Source of the DNA: Desertibacillus haloalkaliphilus
GTDB taxonomy: Bacteria > Bacillota > Bacilli > Bacillales > KJ1-10-99
DNA length: 64,000 nt
Direction: 5' to 3'
NCBI RefSeq assembly: GCF_019039105.1
Contig: NZ_JAHPIV010000011.1
Location: 120,566-184,565, forward strand
In this document: piece by piece, positions 27,778 to 37,558 of the stretch
Numbering within the stretch: the stretch's first letter is position 1
Layout: every line of letters starts with the position of its first letter
Notes under the pieces: model-generated
Told to the model about the DNA's origin: nothing
Databases searched by the model: none
Seen by the model: the letters and a program-made list of their open reading frames with translations, nothing else
Translations under genes and position numbers: made by a program

Positions 27778-29640
27778 CTAATCTCTATATACCTTTTCAA
27801 AGAAAACCTGTTTCATTAATTTGAAACGGGTTCTCAACTTATCAATGTACCATTCTTTGGTTATATTATCGTTCCCCTCACTATCCTTATTAATGTCAAC
27901 CTGAGATATATCACAAAATATCAGTTTCTTTAATTTATTCATTTCTTCATTAGCCTCGGTTGGCGTCACTTTACCTTTATCAACACTATAATCAAAATAC
28001 TCTTTAAGTGTTTTTTCGCCTTTTGCTCTGTTGATTGGCTTTTTGATCATGGCTAAATTTGAAACAGCACTAATAGGGATTCCGTTTAGGTCCTGAGCAA
28101 CTTTTTTTAGTCTATTTATAGCAAATAAGTGGTCAACTTCAAATTCATCATAATTTTCTTCATTCGTAAGAATACTGTTATAAATATATTTAATAAATAA
28201 CATATCTTGATCATAAATTTTAACTCTTTGGATTTCAGTTCTATTAAGTTGTGTTTCGAACCACTCTTGAAGAAGGTTTTCCCATTTGCTTTTTGAAATT
28301 GGTTGTAAATATCGTCCGCGGGTCTGTAAATCTTCATCAAAAACAATATCTTTTAACCTTGAATCACCGGAGCCTCTCCAAATATCTCTAAGTATATCGT
28401 ATAGATAATGCAAAGGAATATACTTTTTAAGTGTAAATTTATTAGTGTTCCAAGTATTTCTTACATTTAAATTTTTATCATACTTTAAGTGGAAGACGAC
28501 TCCTATAATTGAAACTATTTGTAGTTCTGTATGATATATCTTATCACCTTTGTCTTTTTTATTCTTCCTATTGGCTTTAAATGATAATGCTGAGAGGGAG
28601 TTATGCACAAATTCAATTGTGTCAAGAATCGCTTTTTCTAACTTAGATACGTAATAGCTTTCAATAGTTTTGGGTAACTCAATCATTTTATTTAGAGGCA
28701 GCCCACAACAAGTTGTTACTAGGTTAAATCCAATAGACTCGGTAGTATCTGCTTTTCCTGACTTACCAAAAAGGTGTGGGTATTCTTCACTTAAAAATTT
28801 TCCAAAACCAAACAAATATTCGAAAATAGTAAATTCTTTACCTTTTTCGTATAGTTCTTCCGGATAATACCCTTCAATTTCAAAGCCTTCTTCTAACATT
28901 AATTCATATTTTGCTTCAATCTTTTTTATAATTTCCTTATTGTTAATAGGTAATGTTCTTTCCCATGTGGCGGCAAAAATTTGATACTTATTTAATTTTG
29001 TACCCTTGGAATTAATTCTCTCAAAAATTTCAGGAAGATTATGTTCCTCGCCATAATATACTACTACTGGAATCTGTATTTGAGAAATATCGGCTTCCCT
29101 TTTGACTTTTGAAGTAAACTCTTTGTATTTATCAACTAACTCATCAAATACGTCGACAGTTATGTTTAATTCTAAATCTTTGGAAATCTTACGTACTAGA
29201 TCATAAGCGGAAAAGTTATGACCTTCATCAAATCCGTCCAAACTCTTAACCCACATTTCAATAATATCTCTTATTTTTTCAGAATGTTCACCGGAGAGTT
29301 CATGAACAGTTTGGATAAAATAATCAATAAAGCTATCGTCAATATCATCAGCATTGAAGAAAGATGTAGGTTCTTTTGAATACTGAATTATAGTTGATGT
29401 ACGTTGAAGCCCATCAATCAAAGAAAATGTATCATCATTATTTTTTTTATATAATAGAAGTGATCCAAATGGATAACCTCTCTTTAATGTATCGATAAAC
29501 TTATGTTTTTGTTCTCTACTCCATACAAGATTTCTTTGCATTTTTGGTACAGTTATTTTAATTTTCCTTTTATTTGGGTCATCCTCTTGTATACTTGCAA
29601 CAATGTCCGAAACATTGTACTGTTTTACTTCTGTAGCCAT
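27778..29640 (-). CDS. GmrSD-like protein (DUF262 + HNH), copy 2
   Basis: I start at the ATG at 29640, preceded by AAGAGGGA; the longer frame adds 36 unlikely residues. The 620-residue product has the DUF262 domain at the front: VPKMQRNLVWSREQKHKFIDTLKRGYPFGSLLLY and LIDGLQRTSTI near residues 35-80. A C-terminal HNH-type nuclease part near 510-560 has FEVDHLFAINRLK and SNLAMIKKPINRAKG. It is a different branch from the copy at 13169 and has no obvious partner gene. A role in restricting modified DNA is likely from the family but not shown here. Confidence 0.82.
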   Translation of the reverse strand: MATEVKQYNVSDIVASIQEDDPNKRKIKITVPKMQRNLVWSREQKHKFIDTLKRGYPFGSLLLYKKNNDDTFSLIDGLQRTSTIIQYSKEPTSFFNADDIDDSFIDYFIQTVHELSGEHSEKIRDIIEMWVKSLDGFDEGHNFSAYDLVRKISKDLELNITVDVFDELVDKYKEFTSKVKREADISQIQIPVVVYYGEEHNLPEIFERINSKGTKLNKYQIFAATWERTLPINNKEIIKKIEAKYELMLEEGFEIEGYYPEELYEKGKEFTIFEYLFGFGKFLSEEYPHLFGKSGKADTTESIGFNLVTTCCGLPLNKMIELPKTIESYYVSKLEKAILDTIEFVHNSLSALSFKANRKNKKDKGDKIYHTELQIVSIIGVVFHLKYDKNLNVRNTWNTNKFTLKKYIPLHYLYDILRDIWRGSGDSRLKDIVFDEDLQTRGRYLQPISKSKWENLLQEWFETQLNRTEIQRVKIYDQDMLFIKYIYNSILTNEENYDEFEVDHLFAINRLKKVAQDLNGIPISAVSNLAMIKKPINRAKGEKTLKEYFDYSVDKGKVTPTEANEEMNKLKKLIFCDISQVDINKDSEGNDNITKEWYIDKLRTRFKLMKQVFFEKVYRD

Positions 29641-29926
29641 GTAAGCATCCCTCTTTATAATAAAAGTATTTATGTGTATGATCATTACATTTATGCACAA
29701 ACTCTGACTAATATATCCTCTTATAACTCGATGTAGGGTAAAATTCATGTCAAAAACAAAGCTATAATACTAATTTACAGTCTGGAAAATTTTGTAACCC
29801 TTTTATTTGAAGCATAGCAATATATCCTAAGAAATTTTGAGGATTTCCGCCATTGAGAATTACTTTAACCTTTTTTAATGAACTTGCAGAAATATAAAAT
29901 CCCGCTCGTCTTATTTTATCCCAACT

Positions 29927-29980
29927 TTTGTATATTATTGGTACAATAGAAATAAAATGTCCGGTGTTGGGGGAAGTTTT
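29927..29980 (+). repeat. Shared upstream element, copy B
   Basis: It matches 19508-19562 almost base for base (TTTGTATATTATTG, ACAATAGAAATAAA, GGTGTTGGGG), with a few single-base indels. No intact gene follows, only relics. Confidence 0.7.
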
Positions 29981-30576
29981 ATGTTGGTCAAATTGGTCAT
30001 CGAATATTTAGTCAAATCAAGCGAGTCGATACACTAGGCACCAATAGTAGATCAACTACCTGAAGCTGGTTACAACCAAACCATTAGTTTAGAGAAAGTG
30101 TTTGATGGTACATACCAACCGCAAAATATAGCATCTCAAGCTGATAGTGATAAGTAGAAACGGTTATTATCTCGCGCGACAAGGGATAAAGATTCTTGGG
30201 TACATAGAAGCAAGAAGAGAGCCTTTCGCTGGACAGCTTCAGCCATTCAAACTACCGTCTACGTGATCTAATCATTCAAATGAAAGATGATCATATTGAG
30301 ATTCGAAACGGCGCGCATATGGTGCAAATAGAGCTCGAACTTTTAAGAAAACAACCATCGACCGTGTTTAAAGAAGTTGTACAGATGCTTGAAGAGTAAA
30401 ATATTTAACACGAGATACTCTATCTCCAAAATAGGAAAAATGTGATCCCGTTAATAACTAGTATGTTGTCACACTTAATTTCGTATGTATTGAACGATAC
30501 CTCTTGGCTCGCCTGGACTGGAGTTTTGTTTAAGAAGGAGCTTGATAATCCTAAAACAACTTATATATAGCATATT

Positions 30577-30605
30577 ACGCGCCCAGAAATTCTGGGCGCT
30601 TTTTA
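30577..30605 (+). terminator. Strong terminator before the sugar operon
   Basis: GCGCCCAG and CTGGGCGC form a stem around AAATT and are followed by TTTTT. Confidence 0.85.
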
Positions 30606-30750
30606 ATTACCTAACTAACATGTAATAGCCCATATTTAAGCATTATTTAGATTTTCCTATGGGTCAAGGATGAGATCTAACGAACCATGGTATGTGAAAA
30701 TGAGTGAATTACTTCAGAAAAGGGATTGAAGAATAAAGTTAGTTTATAAA

Positions 30751-30779
30751 TTGACAAAAGTTAAATTCTGATTTACTAT
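30751..30779 (+). promoter_or_regulatory. Sigma-A promoter of the mutarotase/reductase operon
   Basis: TTGACA at 30751, a 17-base spacer and TACTAT at 30774. The region resembles the dctP promoter at 37523 (22 of 29 bases), which suggests common control. Confidence 0.7.
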
Positions 30780-30869
30780 TTTATTGACAGAATCATTTGG
30801 TTTTTTTCTTTTTGGGTAAGATTTATTTTTCCCTTTTGTAAAAAAATAACGTAAGATGGGGTGTGATTT

Positions 30870-31295
30870 ATGTTAAAAGGCATACCTGAACTAATTTCTC
30901 CTGAAATGATAAAGGTGTTAATGGAAATGGGGCATGGTGATCAACTCGTTATTGCTGATGGTAACTTTCCGTCTTACCGATGTGGAGAGCGTATTGTTCG
31001 GTGTGATGGGGTTTCGATTGCGAAGCTGTTAGATGCGATTTTACGTTTGTTTCCGCTAGATGCGAAAGTTCATAAGCCAGTATCGCTTATGAAAGTAAAT
31101 GAACATGAACCTCAACCAGAAGTGTGGCAATTGTACCAAGATATCATAGCAAACCATCATGAAAAAGCCTATGAGATCAATTATATTGATCGGTTTGATT
31201 TTTATAAAAAGGCGAAAGACGCTTATGCAATTATTGCGACGACGGACACCTCTTATAAGGGGAATATTTTAATAGAAAAGGGTGTCATTCGCTAA
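30870..31295 (+). CDS. FucU/RbsD-family sugar mutarotase
   Basis: The 141-residue protein has the RbsD/FucU fold signs: the front MLKGIPELISPEMIKVLMEMGHGDQLVIADGNFP with its catalytic-type His in GHGD, and INYIDRFDFYKKAKDAYAIIATTDTSYKGNILIEKGVI at the end. It interconverts anomers of a free sugar (fucose, ribose or a relative) to feed the next enzyme. It follows a good GTGTG-type leader and precedes the aldo/keto reductase by 26 bases, so both lie in one operon. It looks closer to FucU than RbsD by length. Confidence 0.88.
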   Translation: MLKGIPELISPEMIKVLMEMGHGDQLVIADGNFPSYRCGERIVRCDGVSIAKLLDAILRLFPLDAKVHKPVSLMKVNEHEPQPEVWQLYQDIIANHHEKAYEINYIDRFDFYKKAKDAYAIIATTDTSYKGNILIEKGVIR

Positions 31296-31321
31296 GGTCA
31301 TAGAACAAATGGAGGGTATTT

Positions 31322-32368
31322 ATGGAGAAGAGAAGATTAGGAAACTCAGATTTATATGTTAGTGTCGTCGGTATGGGATGTTGGCAATATGGAGGTGGTA
31401 AGTATTGGGGCGAACAAAGTCAGGCAGATGTTAATTATGTCGTAAACCGTGCACTCGACCGAGGGGTGAACTATTTCGATACTGCTGAAATGTATAATGA
31501 CGGGAAAAGTGAAGAGGCACTTGGTGAAGCATTAAAATTGAGAAGAAATGAGGCCATCATCGGTACGAAAGTAACTCCGGCAAACGTTTATCCGGATGAT
31601 TTGCAAAAAAGTTGCGAAGAAAGTTTGAAGCGCTTACAAACGGATTATATTGATTTGTATATGGTTCATTGGCCGATCAACCCGTTATCTGTAAAACATT
31701 TCACAAATGATAAAGGAAAAATTTGTAACCCGCCAGACCTTGCTGAAGCAATTGATACCTTAACAGAGCTAAAAAAAGCGGGGAAAATTCGTCATATCGG
31801 GATCAGTAATCATGGGATCAAGCAAATGACGGAGCTGCACAAACTCGGCGTAGATGTCATCACAAATGAATTGCCATACAATTTATTGTCGAGAGCGATC
31901 GAAAACGAGCTGACGTTGCACTGTAGAAATAACAATATTGGCATCATTGGGTATATGCCGCTGCAACAAGGGTTATTGACGGGAAAGTACGCACTTGAAG
32001 ATGTCAAACCTATGCAAGCGCGATCGCGTCATTTCCATCATAGCCGTGGTGAGCAAAGCAGGCACGGTGAAGAGGGTACTGAGCGAGAAATTAAGGAAGC
32101 ACTACAAACGATCAAGCAATTATCCAATGAGTATGGCGTGGATTTAATTACATTGTCTTTATCATGGGTGCTTGCCAATTCAGATATTACTACGACAATT
32201 GTAGGTTCAAGGAACGAGACTCAACTTGAACAGAACCTTCAAGGTGCTCTCTATGACATGCCTTCTGAACTGTACGAAGAATTAAATAAAGTGACAAAAC
32301 CAATTCTAGATCGGCTTGGAAGCAATCCTGATTATTATGAAAACCGCAAAAATAGTCGTATTTATTAA
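31322..32368 (+). CDS. Aldo/keto reductase
   Basis: The 348-residue NADPH-type oxidoreductase shows the AKR tetrad: Asp and Tyr in YFDTAEMYNDGKSEE (near 50-60), Lys in IIGTKVTP (near 81) and His in YMVHWPINP (near 117). LSWVLANSDITTTIVGSRNETQLEQNL near 275-300 is the cofactor-binding end. It probably oxidises or reduces a sugar aldehyde in the pathway encoded around it. Its ribosome site is TGGAGGG. The operon was cut immediately downstream by an IS607-type element. Confidence 0.9.
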   Translation: MEKRRLGNSDLYVSVVGMGCWQYGGGKYWGEQSQADVNYVVNRALDRGVNYFDTAEMYNDGKSEEALGEALKLRRNEAIIGTKVTPANVYPDDLQKSCEESLKRLQTDYIDLYMVHWPINPLSVKHFTNDKGKICNPPDLAEAIDTLTELKKAGKIRHIGISNHGIKQMTELHKLGVDVITNELPYNLLSRAIENELTLHCRNNNIGIIGYMPLQQGLLTGKYALEDVKPMQARSRHFHHSRGEQSRHGEEGTEREIKEALQTIKQLSNEYGVDLITLSLSWVLANSDITTTIVGSRNETQLEQNLQGALYDMPSELYEELNKVTKPILDRLGSNPDYYENRKNSRIY

Positions 32369-32459
32369 GGAGGCTGTAACAGGTTCTTGTAAATATAGTA
32401 AATTCTGATAATATGTATTAAAATCTATATGCAGATATTTACTATAAAGGGTGTTTTTT

Positions 32460-33116
32460 ATGAAAAAGAAAGAAATGCTTCTTAGTATTGGCGAAGCTTC
32501 AGAAATGTTAGGTGTTTCCGTTCAAACATTACGAAATTGGGAAAAACGAGGGTATATTCAATCTGAGCGAACCCCTTCTGGGCATCGGAGATATGCCCTT
32601 TCAGATATACGTCCGCACTTACAGGGACAACCTGATCAAAAGAAAGCTTTTTTATATGTCCGTGTCTCTACGAAAAAACAAGAAGAGTCTGGTAATCTAC
32701 TAAGGCAGAAAGAGCGATTAATGAATTACGCCATTAAACAAGGGTTACATATCGCAGGTGTGCACGAGGATGTAGCCAGTGGATTGAATGAGAATCGCAA
32801 AGGCCTTTCAAGACTGTTAAAAGAGATCAAGAATCAAAAGATTTCTTTTTTAATCATTGAATATAAGGATCGGCTAGCACGATTTGGATATTCGTATTTA
32901 GAGAATCACTTGCGCGAATTAGGTTGTGAAATCATCATTGCGGAAGAAAAGCAAATGAGCGAAGAACAAGAATTGGTTGATGATCTCATTGCCATTACAA
33001 CCTTTTTTTCTGCACGTATTTATGGGAAAAGAGGCGGAAAGAAAGTGTCCACTCAGATTATTAAAACGATAGAAGGGGGTGTCTCGGATGAAGACGACTC
33101 GACTATTAAAGCTTAA
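32460..33116 (+). CDS. tnpA: IS607 TnpA serine recombinase
   Basis: The start is the ATG at 32460 after TAAAGGG. The 218-residue protein has a MerR-like HTH at the front (LSIGEASEMLGVSVQTLRNWEKRGYI and SGHRRY). A serine-recombinase domain follows with the nucleophile in FLYVRVSTKKQEESGNLLRQ (Ser of VRVS near residue 69) and FLIIEYKDRLARFG. This arrangement is the IS607 type, which integrates without target duplication. Its 3' end overlaps the TnpB start by 29 bases. Confidence 0.92.
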   Translation: MKKKEMLLSIGEASEMLGVSVQTLRNWEKRGYIQSERTPSGHRRYALSDIRPHLQGQPDQKKAFLYVRVSTKKQEESGNLLRQKERLMNYAIKQGLHIAGVHEDVASGLNENRKGLSRLLKEIKNQKISFLIIEYKDRLARFGYSYLENHLRELGCEIIIAEEKQMSEEQELVDDLIAITTFFSARIYGKRGGKKVSTQIIKTIEGGVSDEDDSTIKA

Positions 33117-34628
33117 AGGTTTGTCTAAACAAGATAAGAGCAAGCTTGATGATTTATTGCGAGTGTTTTCATCCATGACACGCTACGCTTTTAACCGTTT
33201 GCTTGAGGGTGAAAAAACGGGCGATTTACACAAAACACTTCCTGAAAAGTTTAAGATGAACAAACGCTATGCGGAAGATGCGGTTTTACAAGCACAAAGT
33301 ATTATCACTAGCCAAAAAGAGCTACTACCCTCTCGTATTGAAGATGCGGAAGCAAAACTAAAAAAGCTTGAAAAAAAGTTTCACTTGTATCAAACGGGGC
33401 GACGCAAACCCAAAAGGACTGATCTCGAAACGGCTTTAATTGGCTTGGGTCAGCGTAAGGAAAAGCTTGAGCGTAAGCTCTACGAGTTAAACGATCACCA
33501 AGAGAGAGGTACGATTCCTCCAGTGATTTTTGGTGGGAAGAAGAATTTTATCGCTCGCAGGAAAGGTTTACTTTCTAAACAGGCATGGAAAGATCTTCGA
33601 ACGAACCACTTGTACGCCCGCGGTGATAAGGCAAAGAAGGGGAACTTGAACATTCGTCTCCTTCACCATGATGATCGCTTTTTCTTAGAAATTGCGAATC
33701 CACTCCTTACTCCCGAGGATAAAACGAAAGCACCTCGTATTAAGGTGGAAGTGACAGGCCTGATAAATATCTTGAAGAGATTGTCCATGTGGCTATCCCT
33801 AATGATCCGAAGAAAGGGCCATTTCAATCGTACTCGATGGAAATTATCCGTAAGAATGGCGATTATTTCGTTCACTTCAACTACGACGAAGAAGAGTATG
33901 GAAAAGAGGTTTATGAGATTGGTGAGTATCATGATGTCATCGCAGGGATTGACCTTAACATTGATAGAATAGCTGTCACACTTTTAACAAGACAGGGTAA
34001 TTTTATCGAGAGTCATATCTTCTATTGCCATGAATTAGAATATGTATCGTCTAATAAGCGTGATAACGTGGTGGGAGAAACGATAAAAGCGTTGTTTCAT
34101 TGGTTGAACGATAAGAAGATCGGTGCGATTGTGATGGAGGATATTAAACTCAAACAACAGCACGAATCGAATAAACGCTTTAACCGCCAAACTCATACGT
34201 TCACAAAAACAAAATTGACGAATGCGATTGTTCGGAATGCATTACGTACAGGAGTTCACTTTAAGAAAGTGAATCCGGCGTATACGTCCGTCATCGGTCG
34301 TTTTAAATACAGTCAAAAATATGGTATTTCTGTTCATGAAGCTGCATCCTTTGTGATCGCAAGGCGAGGATTAGGCTATGATGAAAAGGTTCCGAAGAAA
34401 GTTGTCCGTGTCCTCCGTTCCGTTGTGAAACCTCACTTGATTGGCAAACTCGGATCCATGGAAGAATCCGTTAAGCATTCAACACAGGGGAAAAAACAAC
34501 GACAGTACTTAGGTATGTTATTAAAGAATATCGATACGTTTAAAGAGCTTCATTCATGGAAGACATGGAATGTTGTTCATAAGACGTTACGTTTTGATCA
34601 ATGCAAATTCAAAATGAAGGAGGTGTAA
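33088..34628 (+). pseudogene. tnpB: Frameshifted TnpB (RNA-guided nuclease)
   Basis: The first frame starts at ATG 33088 after AGAAGGGGGTG and has a helical N-terminus, leaving the frame near 33757. One base over, PDKYLEEIVHVAI leads into the rest of the protein (ends 34628). The RuvC motifs are visible: GIDLNIDRIAVTLL (first Asp) and GAIVMEDIKL (Glu). The last segment is GISVHEAASFVIARRGLG, where the usual third Asp is not evident and the zinc ribbon is missing, as in TnpB-related proteins of this branch. A missing base near GGCCTG explains the break. Intact length would be about 514 residues. Confidence 0.82.
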
Positions 34629-34845
34629 CCTGGGAACTAAAATCTTGGCGGTGACTTATCGACAGAAGAAATGGTTTATCGCCAACGCCGTCCCTAACAG
34701 GGAGCCGCGGATAATCTTTTATAACAGGTAAATGATAGGGGCCAACCCCCTTCCGACGGAATGGAGTGAGAATCTCCACGGTATGTCACCCTTATACTTG
34801 GTTCGGTGGCGAAAAGTAAGTTTTTATAGATTTTAGTAACCAGGG
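34500..34845 (+). ncRNA. Probable omega-RNA (reRNA) of the IS607 TnpB
   Basis: The end of tnpB plus the 200 bases behind it are GC-richer than their surroundings and can fold. GGTGAC at 34650 pairs with GTCACC at 34785, and GGGG with CCCCC near 34737-34750. TCCGACGGAATGGAGTGAGA with CTCCACGG forms a hairpin near 34752-34780. TnpB guide RNAs come from exactly this place, ending at the element's right end with a guide taken from the flanking DNA. Function is inferred from family knowledge. Confidence 0.55.
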
Positions 34846-34853
34846 ATCAGAAG

Positions 34854-36002
34854 ATGAAGATTAGGAGTTATTCTTGTTACAAGGTACCGCCAAGGTGGCT
34901 ATTTTTAAAAATTGAGACCGACGAAGGAATCGTAGGTTGGGGAGAACCTGTGATTGAGGGCAAAGCCGATACCGTCAAAGCGTGTGTGGATGAATTGATG
35001 ACCTATTTGATTGGGAAAGACCCGATGAAAATCGAGGATCATTGGAATGTCTTGTACCGCGGCGGCTTTTATCGGGGTGGGCCGATTTTAATGAGTGCGA
35101 TTGCTGGGATCGATCAGGCGCTTTGGGATATTAAAGGAAAATACTATCATACACCGATCCATCAGCTTTTAGGTGGACTATGTCGGGATAAAATTAGAGT
35201 CTATTCATGGATTGGTGGCGACCGTCCGAATGATGTGGGTCAAGCTGCAAAAGAGTTATATGATAAAGGATTTACAGCTGTAAAAATGAATGCGACAGAA
35301 GAGTTGCAGTATATAGATTCGTACGAAAAAGTCGATCAAGCCGTGGAGCGGTTGGCAGCAATTCGTGAGAAGGTCGGTTACTCAATAGATGTAGGAATTG
35401 ATTTTCATGGTCGAGTCCACAAACCAATGGCAAAAATTTTAGCCAAAGAACTCGAAAGCTACCGACCGATGTTTATTGAGGAGCCAGTATTACCTGAAAA
35501 CAATGAAGCATTAAAGGAAATTTCGCTGCATACTACAATTCCGATCGCGACAGGGGAGCGTATGTTTTCAAGGTGGGATTTCAAAGACTTATTATCGAAT
35601 GGCTATGTCGATATTATTCAGCCAGACCTCTCTCACGCCGGGGGAATAACAGAATGCAAGAAGATCGCTTCGATGGCAGAAGCCTACGATGTAGCTCTTG
35701 CACCACATTGTCCGTTAGGCCCCATTGCTCTAGCTGCGTGTCTACAGGTGGATGCGACGACACACAATGCCTTCATTCAAGAACAAAGCCTCGGCATACA
35801 TTACAATAAAGGCAGTGATTTGCTCGATTATTTATACGATAAAGAGACGTTTAAGTATTCGGATGGCTTCGTTTCAATTCCAGATAAACCTGGGTTAGGC
35901 ATTACGGTTAATGAAGAACATGTCATAGAAATGGCAAAAATAGGCCATGATTGGAAAAATCCGATCTGGAGGCATGCTGACGGTTCTGTAGCTGAGTGGT
36001 AA
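34854..36002 (+). CDS. dgoD: D-galactonate dehydratase (DgoD-like, enolase superfamily)
   Basis: The 382-residue protein matches the DgoD branch closely in length and motifs: [34 protein letters not shown] (ligand Asp near 183), [10 protein letters not shown] (Glu near 209), [14 protein letters not shown] (Glu near 236) and [16 protein letters not shown] (catalytic His near 286). It dehydrates an aldonate to a 2-keto-3-deoxy acid. It would follow the reductase but for the insertion element. It could act on a close relative of galactonate. A strong terminator follows. Confidence 0.88.
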   Translation: MKIRSYSCYKVPPRWLFLKIETDEGIVGWGEPVIEGKADTVKACVDELMTYLIGKDPMKIEDHWNVLYRGGFYRGGPILMSAIAGIDQALWDIKGKYYHTPIHQLLGGLCRDKIRVYSWIGGDRPNDVGQAAKELYDKGFTAVKMNATEELQYIDSYEKVDQAVERLAAIREKVGYSIDVGIDFHGRVHKPMAKILAKELESYRPMFIEEPVLPENNEALKEISLHTTIPIATGERMFSRWDFKDLLSNGYVDIIQPDLSHAGGITECKKIASMAEAYDVALAPHCPLGPIALAACLQVDATTHNAFIQEQSLGIHYNKGSDLLDYLYDKETFKYSDGFVSIPDKPGLGITVNEEHVIEMAKIGHDWKNPIWRHADGSVAEW

Positions 36003-36100
36003 CATTGTTTAGCTTTGTAATAAAGACCCTCATTATTCACCATCATCATAAGTAAACTTGATTGTTCTTGACCATGGGACTTGTACATCAATGTACACTT

Positions 36101-36142
36101 AAAAAGCAGGGAGGATACGGTAGTGTATCCTCCCTGCTTTTT
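36101..36142. terminator. Strong bidirectional terminator
   Basis: AAAAAGCAGGGAGGATAC and GTATCCTCCCTGCTTTTT around GGTAGT. It separates the dehydratase from the convergent ROK gene. Confidence 0.93.
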
Positions 36143-36167
36143 ATCTTTTGTTAAAGACTAGATTAAG

Positions 36168-37379
36168 TCATGAAAGTGCAGGATTTAAATATTTGATTGG
36201 CAACTTTCTGTCTAAAGCAAAATTAGCTGCACCTAATGCACCACCGTTGTCACCTAACGTGGCTGATAAAACGTTAACATTTGAAACAATACTTGGTAAG
36301 GCACGCTGGCGCATAATTTTATTGGATGTTTCAACGAATAGCTCGCTTGCATTCGGAATCGTACCACCGAGAATGATCGTTTCTGGGTTAAATGTATTGA
36401 CGAGATTAGCCATTGTAATACCTAAATAAGTGGCAGCTTTATTGATAACTTCAATTGAAAGCGTATCACCGCGATCCGCTGCCCGACAGACGTCTGTTGC
36501 CTTAATGGACTGCATATCACCATTTGTAGCAAGATGAATACCAGGCGTTTCACCAAAACGAATCGATTTTCTGATTTGTTTTTCGATAAACGGTGATGAA
36601 CACAACATCTGTAAACAACCTTCATTACCGCACGAGCATAGCGGCCCATTTGGTTCAACCGTTGTATGACCCAGTTCACCTGTTCCTCCCATCGAATCGG
36701 TAATCAACTGTCGATTAATATAAAACCCTGCCCGCACACCAGATCCTACCCCAATATAAATGATATTTGATGAATCGCTTCCTGCTCCAAATCGGCATTC
36801 AGCTAAACCACGTGCTCGGTGTCGATTCATGACAACGATTGGCCAATCAATCGAATTTCCTAGTATTTCTGCTACATTGACATTGAACCAATCCCGTGGA
36901 GGGGCAGCCTTAATGAGATGATCGTTTTTATCAACGAGTCCAGGGGCACCTATCCCTAGTAATGGCAGGATAGGGCGATCGAGATCATCAATAAACGTGA
37001 GTAGGTTTTTTTTCAACACCTCAAACGTTTCAATCGGATCTTGAGTATACACCGGAATATCGATCGAGTTAATTACATGATCGAGAAGATCAAAAGCCCC
37101 AATTTTCCAGTGATTGTTGTCTAAACAAGCGCCGACGACACAAGTGGAGTAAGGGACTAGCTCAAGGGTTGTAGCGGGTCTTCCACCAGTCGACGGCTGC
37201 TTTTTTGTTTCCTTAATAATGCCCATGTCCATTAATTCTGAAATCGTTGCAGAAACTGTAGCTCTACTGAAGCCTGTAAACTCTGTAAGCATAATTCTAG
37301 ACATACTACCATGAATGCGTAACGTTTGTATAATCGCAAGCTTACTATTTTTGTGATCGATTACATTATTAATATTCAT
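36168..37379 (-). CDS. ROK-family transcriptional repressor
   Basis: I start at the ATG at 37379, which follows AGGTG; a GTG at 37388 is possible. The 403-residue protein has an N-terminal winged helix (NSKLAIIQTLRIHGSMSRIMLTEFTGFSRATVSATISELMDMGIIKE) and a ROK sugar-binding domain with GIGAPGLVD, IGVGSGVRAGFYINRQL, GGTGELGHTTV and the zinc-type motif CSCGNEGCLQ near residue 250. XylR-like ROK repressors bind a pathway sugar and release DNA. Its divergent position to the TRAP operon strongly suggests that it controls that operon. Confidence 0.9.
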   Translation of the reverse strand: MNINNVIDHKNSKLAIIQTLRIHGSMSRIMLTEFTGFSRATVSATISELMDMGIIKETKKQPSTGGRPATTLELVPYSTCVVGACLDNNHWKIGAFDLLDHVINSIDIPVYTQDPIETFEVLKKNLLTFIDDLDRPILPLLGIGAPGLVDKNDHLIKAAPPRDWFNVNVAEILGNSIDWPIVVMNRHRARGLAECRFGAGSDSSNIIYIGVGSGVRAGFYINRQLITDSMGGTGELGHTTVEPNGPLCSCGNEGCLQMLCSSPFIEKQIRKSIRFGETPGIHLATNGDMQSIKATDVCRAADRGDTLSIEVINKAATYLGITMANLVNTFNPETIILGGTIPNASELFVETSNKIMRQRALPSIVSNVNVLSATLGDNGGALGAANFALDRKLPIKYLNPALS

Positions 37380-37413
37380 ATTTAACACCTAAATTCTGGT
37401 ATGATTTTACTTT

Positions 37414-37443
37414 ATTATAAAAGGACTTTAGTAAAGATTTCAA
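37414..37443 (-). promoter_or_regulatory. Promoter of the ROK gene
   Basis: On the reverse strand, TTGAAA (37438-37443) and TATAAT (37414-37419) are 18 bases apart. The palindrome CTTTAGTAAAG at 37426-37436 lies in the spacer, a likely site for autoregulation. Confidence 0.65.
37426..37436. promoter_or_regulatory. Candidate ROK operator
   Basis: CTTTA-G-TAAAG is a perfect 11-base palindrome between the -35 and -10 of the ROK promoter. The assignment to the repressor is inferred from position. Confidence 0.45.
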
Positions 37444-37522
37444 CATATTTGTCTTAAAGTAACGAAATTTTACGCTATCATCCGAATAAATCATAAAATA
37501 AAAGCAAAACATAATTTATTTA

Positions 37523-37551
37523 TTGACAAAAGTATAATTGGGATTTATAGT
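37523..37551 (+). promoter_or_regulatory. Promoter of the TRAP/catabolic operon
   Basis: TTGACA (37523), 17-base spacer and TATAGT (37546). The first 11 bases, TTGACAAAAGT, and the later GATTTA are identical to the mutarotase promoter at 30751. Confidence 0.75.
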
Positions 37552-37558
37552 TTTAATT

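Larger units (their letters stand above)
29641..30869. other. 1.2-kb gene-poor stretch with relics
   Basis: It holds the shared element copy B (29927-29980), short coding-like relics broken by stops (30040-30170 and 30215-30399), a strong terminator (30577-30605) and the promoter of the sugar operon (30751-30779). The last relic, from ATG 30280, reads 39 residues (MKDDHIEIRNGAHMVQIELE to the stop at 30397). Its frame stays open upstream to about 30215. I cannot assign it; a transposase accessory fragment is one possibility. Confidence 0.5.
32387..34845 (+). mobile_element. IS607-type insertion element (TnpA + broken TnpB + right-end RNA)
   Basis: The span runs from just after the reductase stop to just before the dehydratase start. 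It encodes a serine recombinase and a TnpB, with a structured right end. No target duplication is seen, as expected for serine recombination. A candidate joint is GG at both edges (TAACAGG on the left near 32387, CCAGGG on the right near 34842). The exact ends are inferred. Removing it would place the reductase directly before the dehydratase. Confidence 0.7.
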
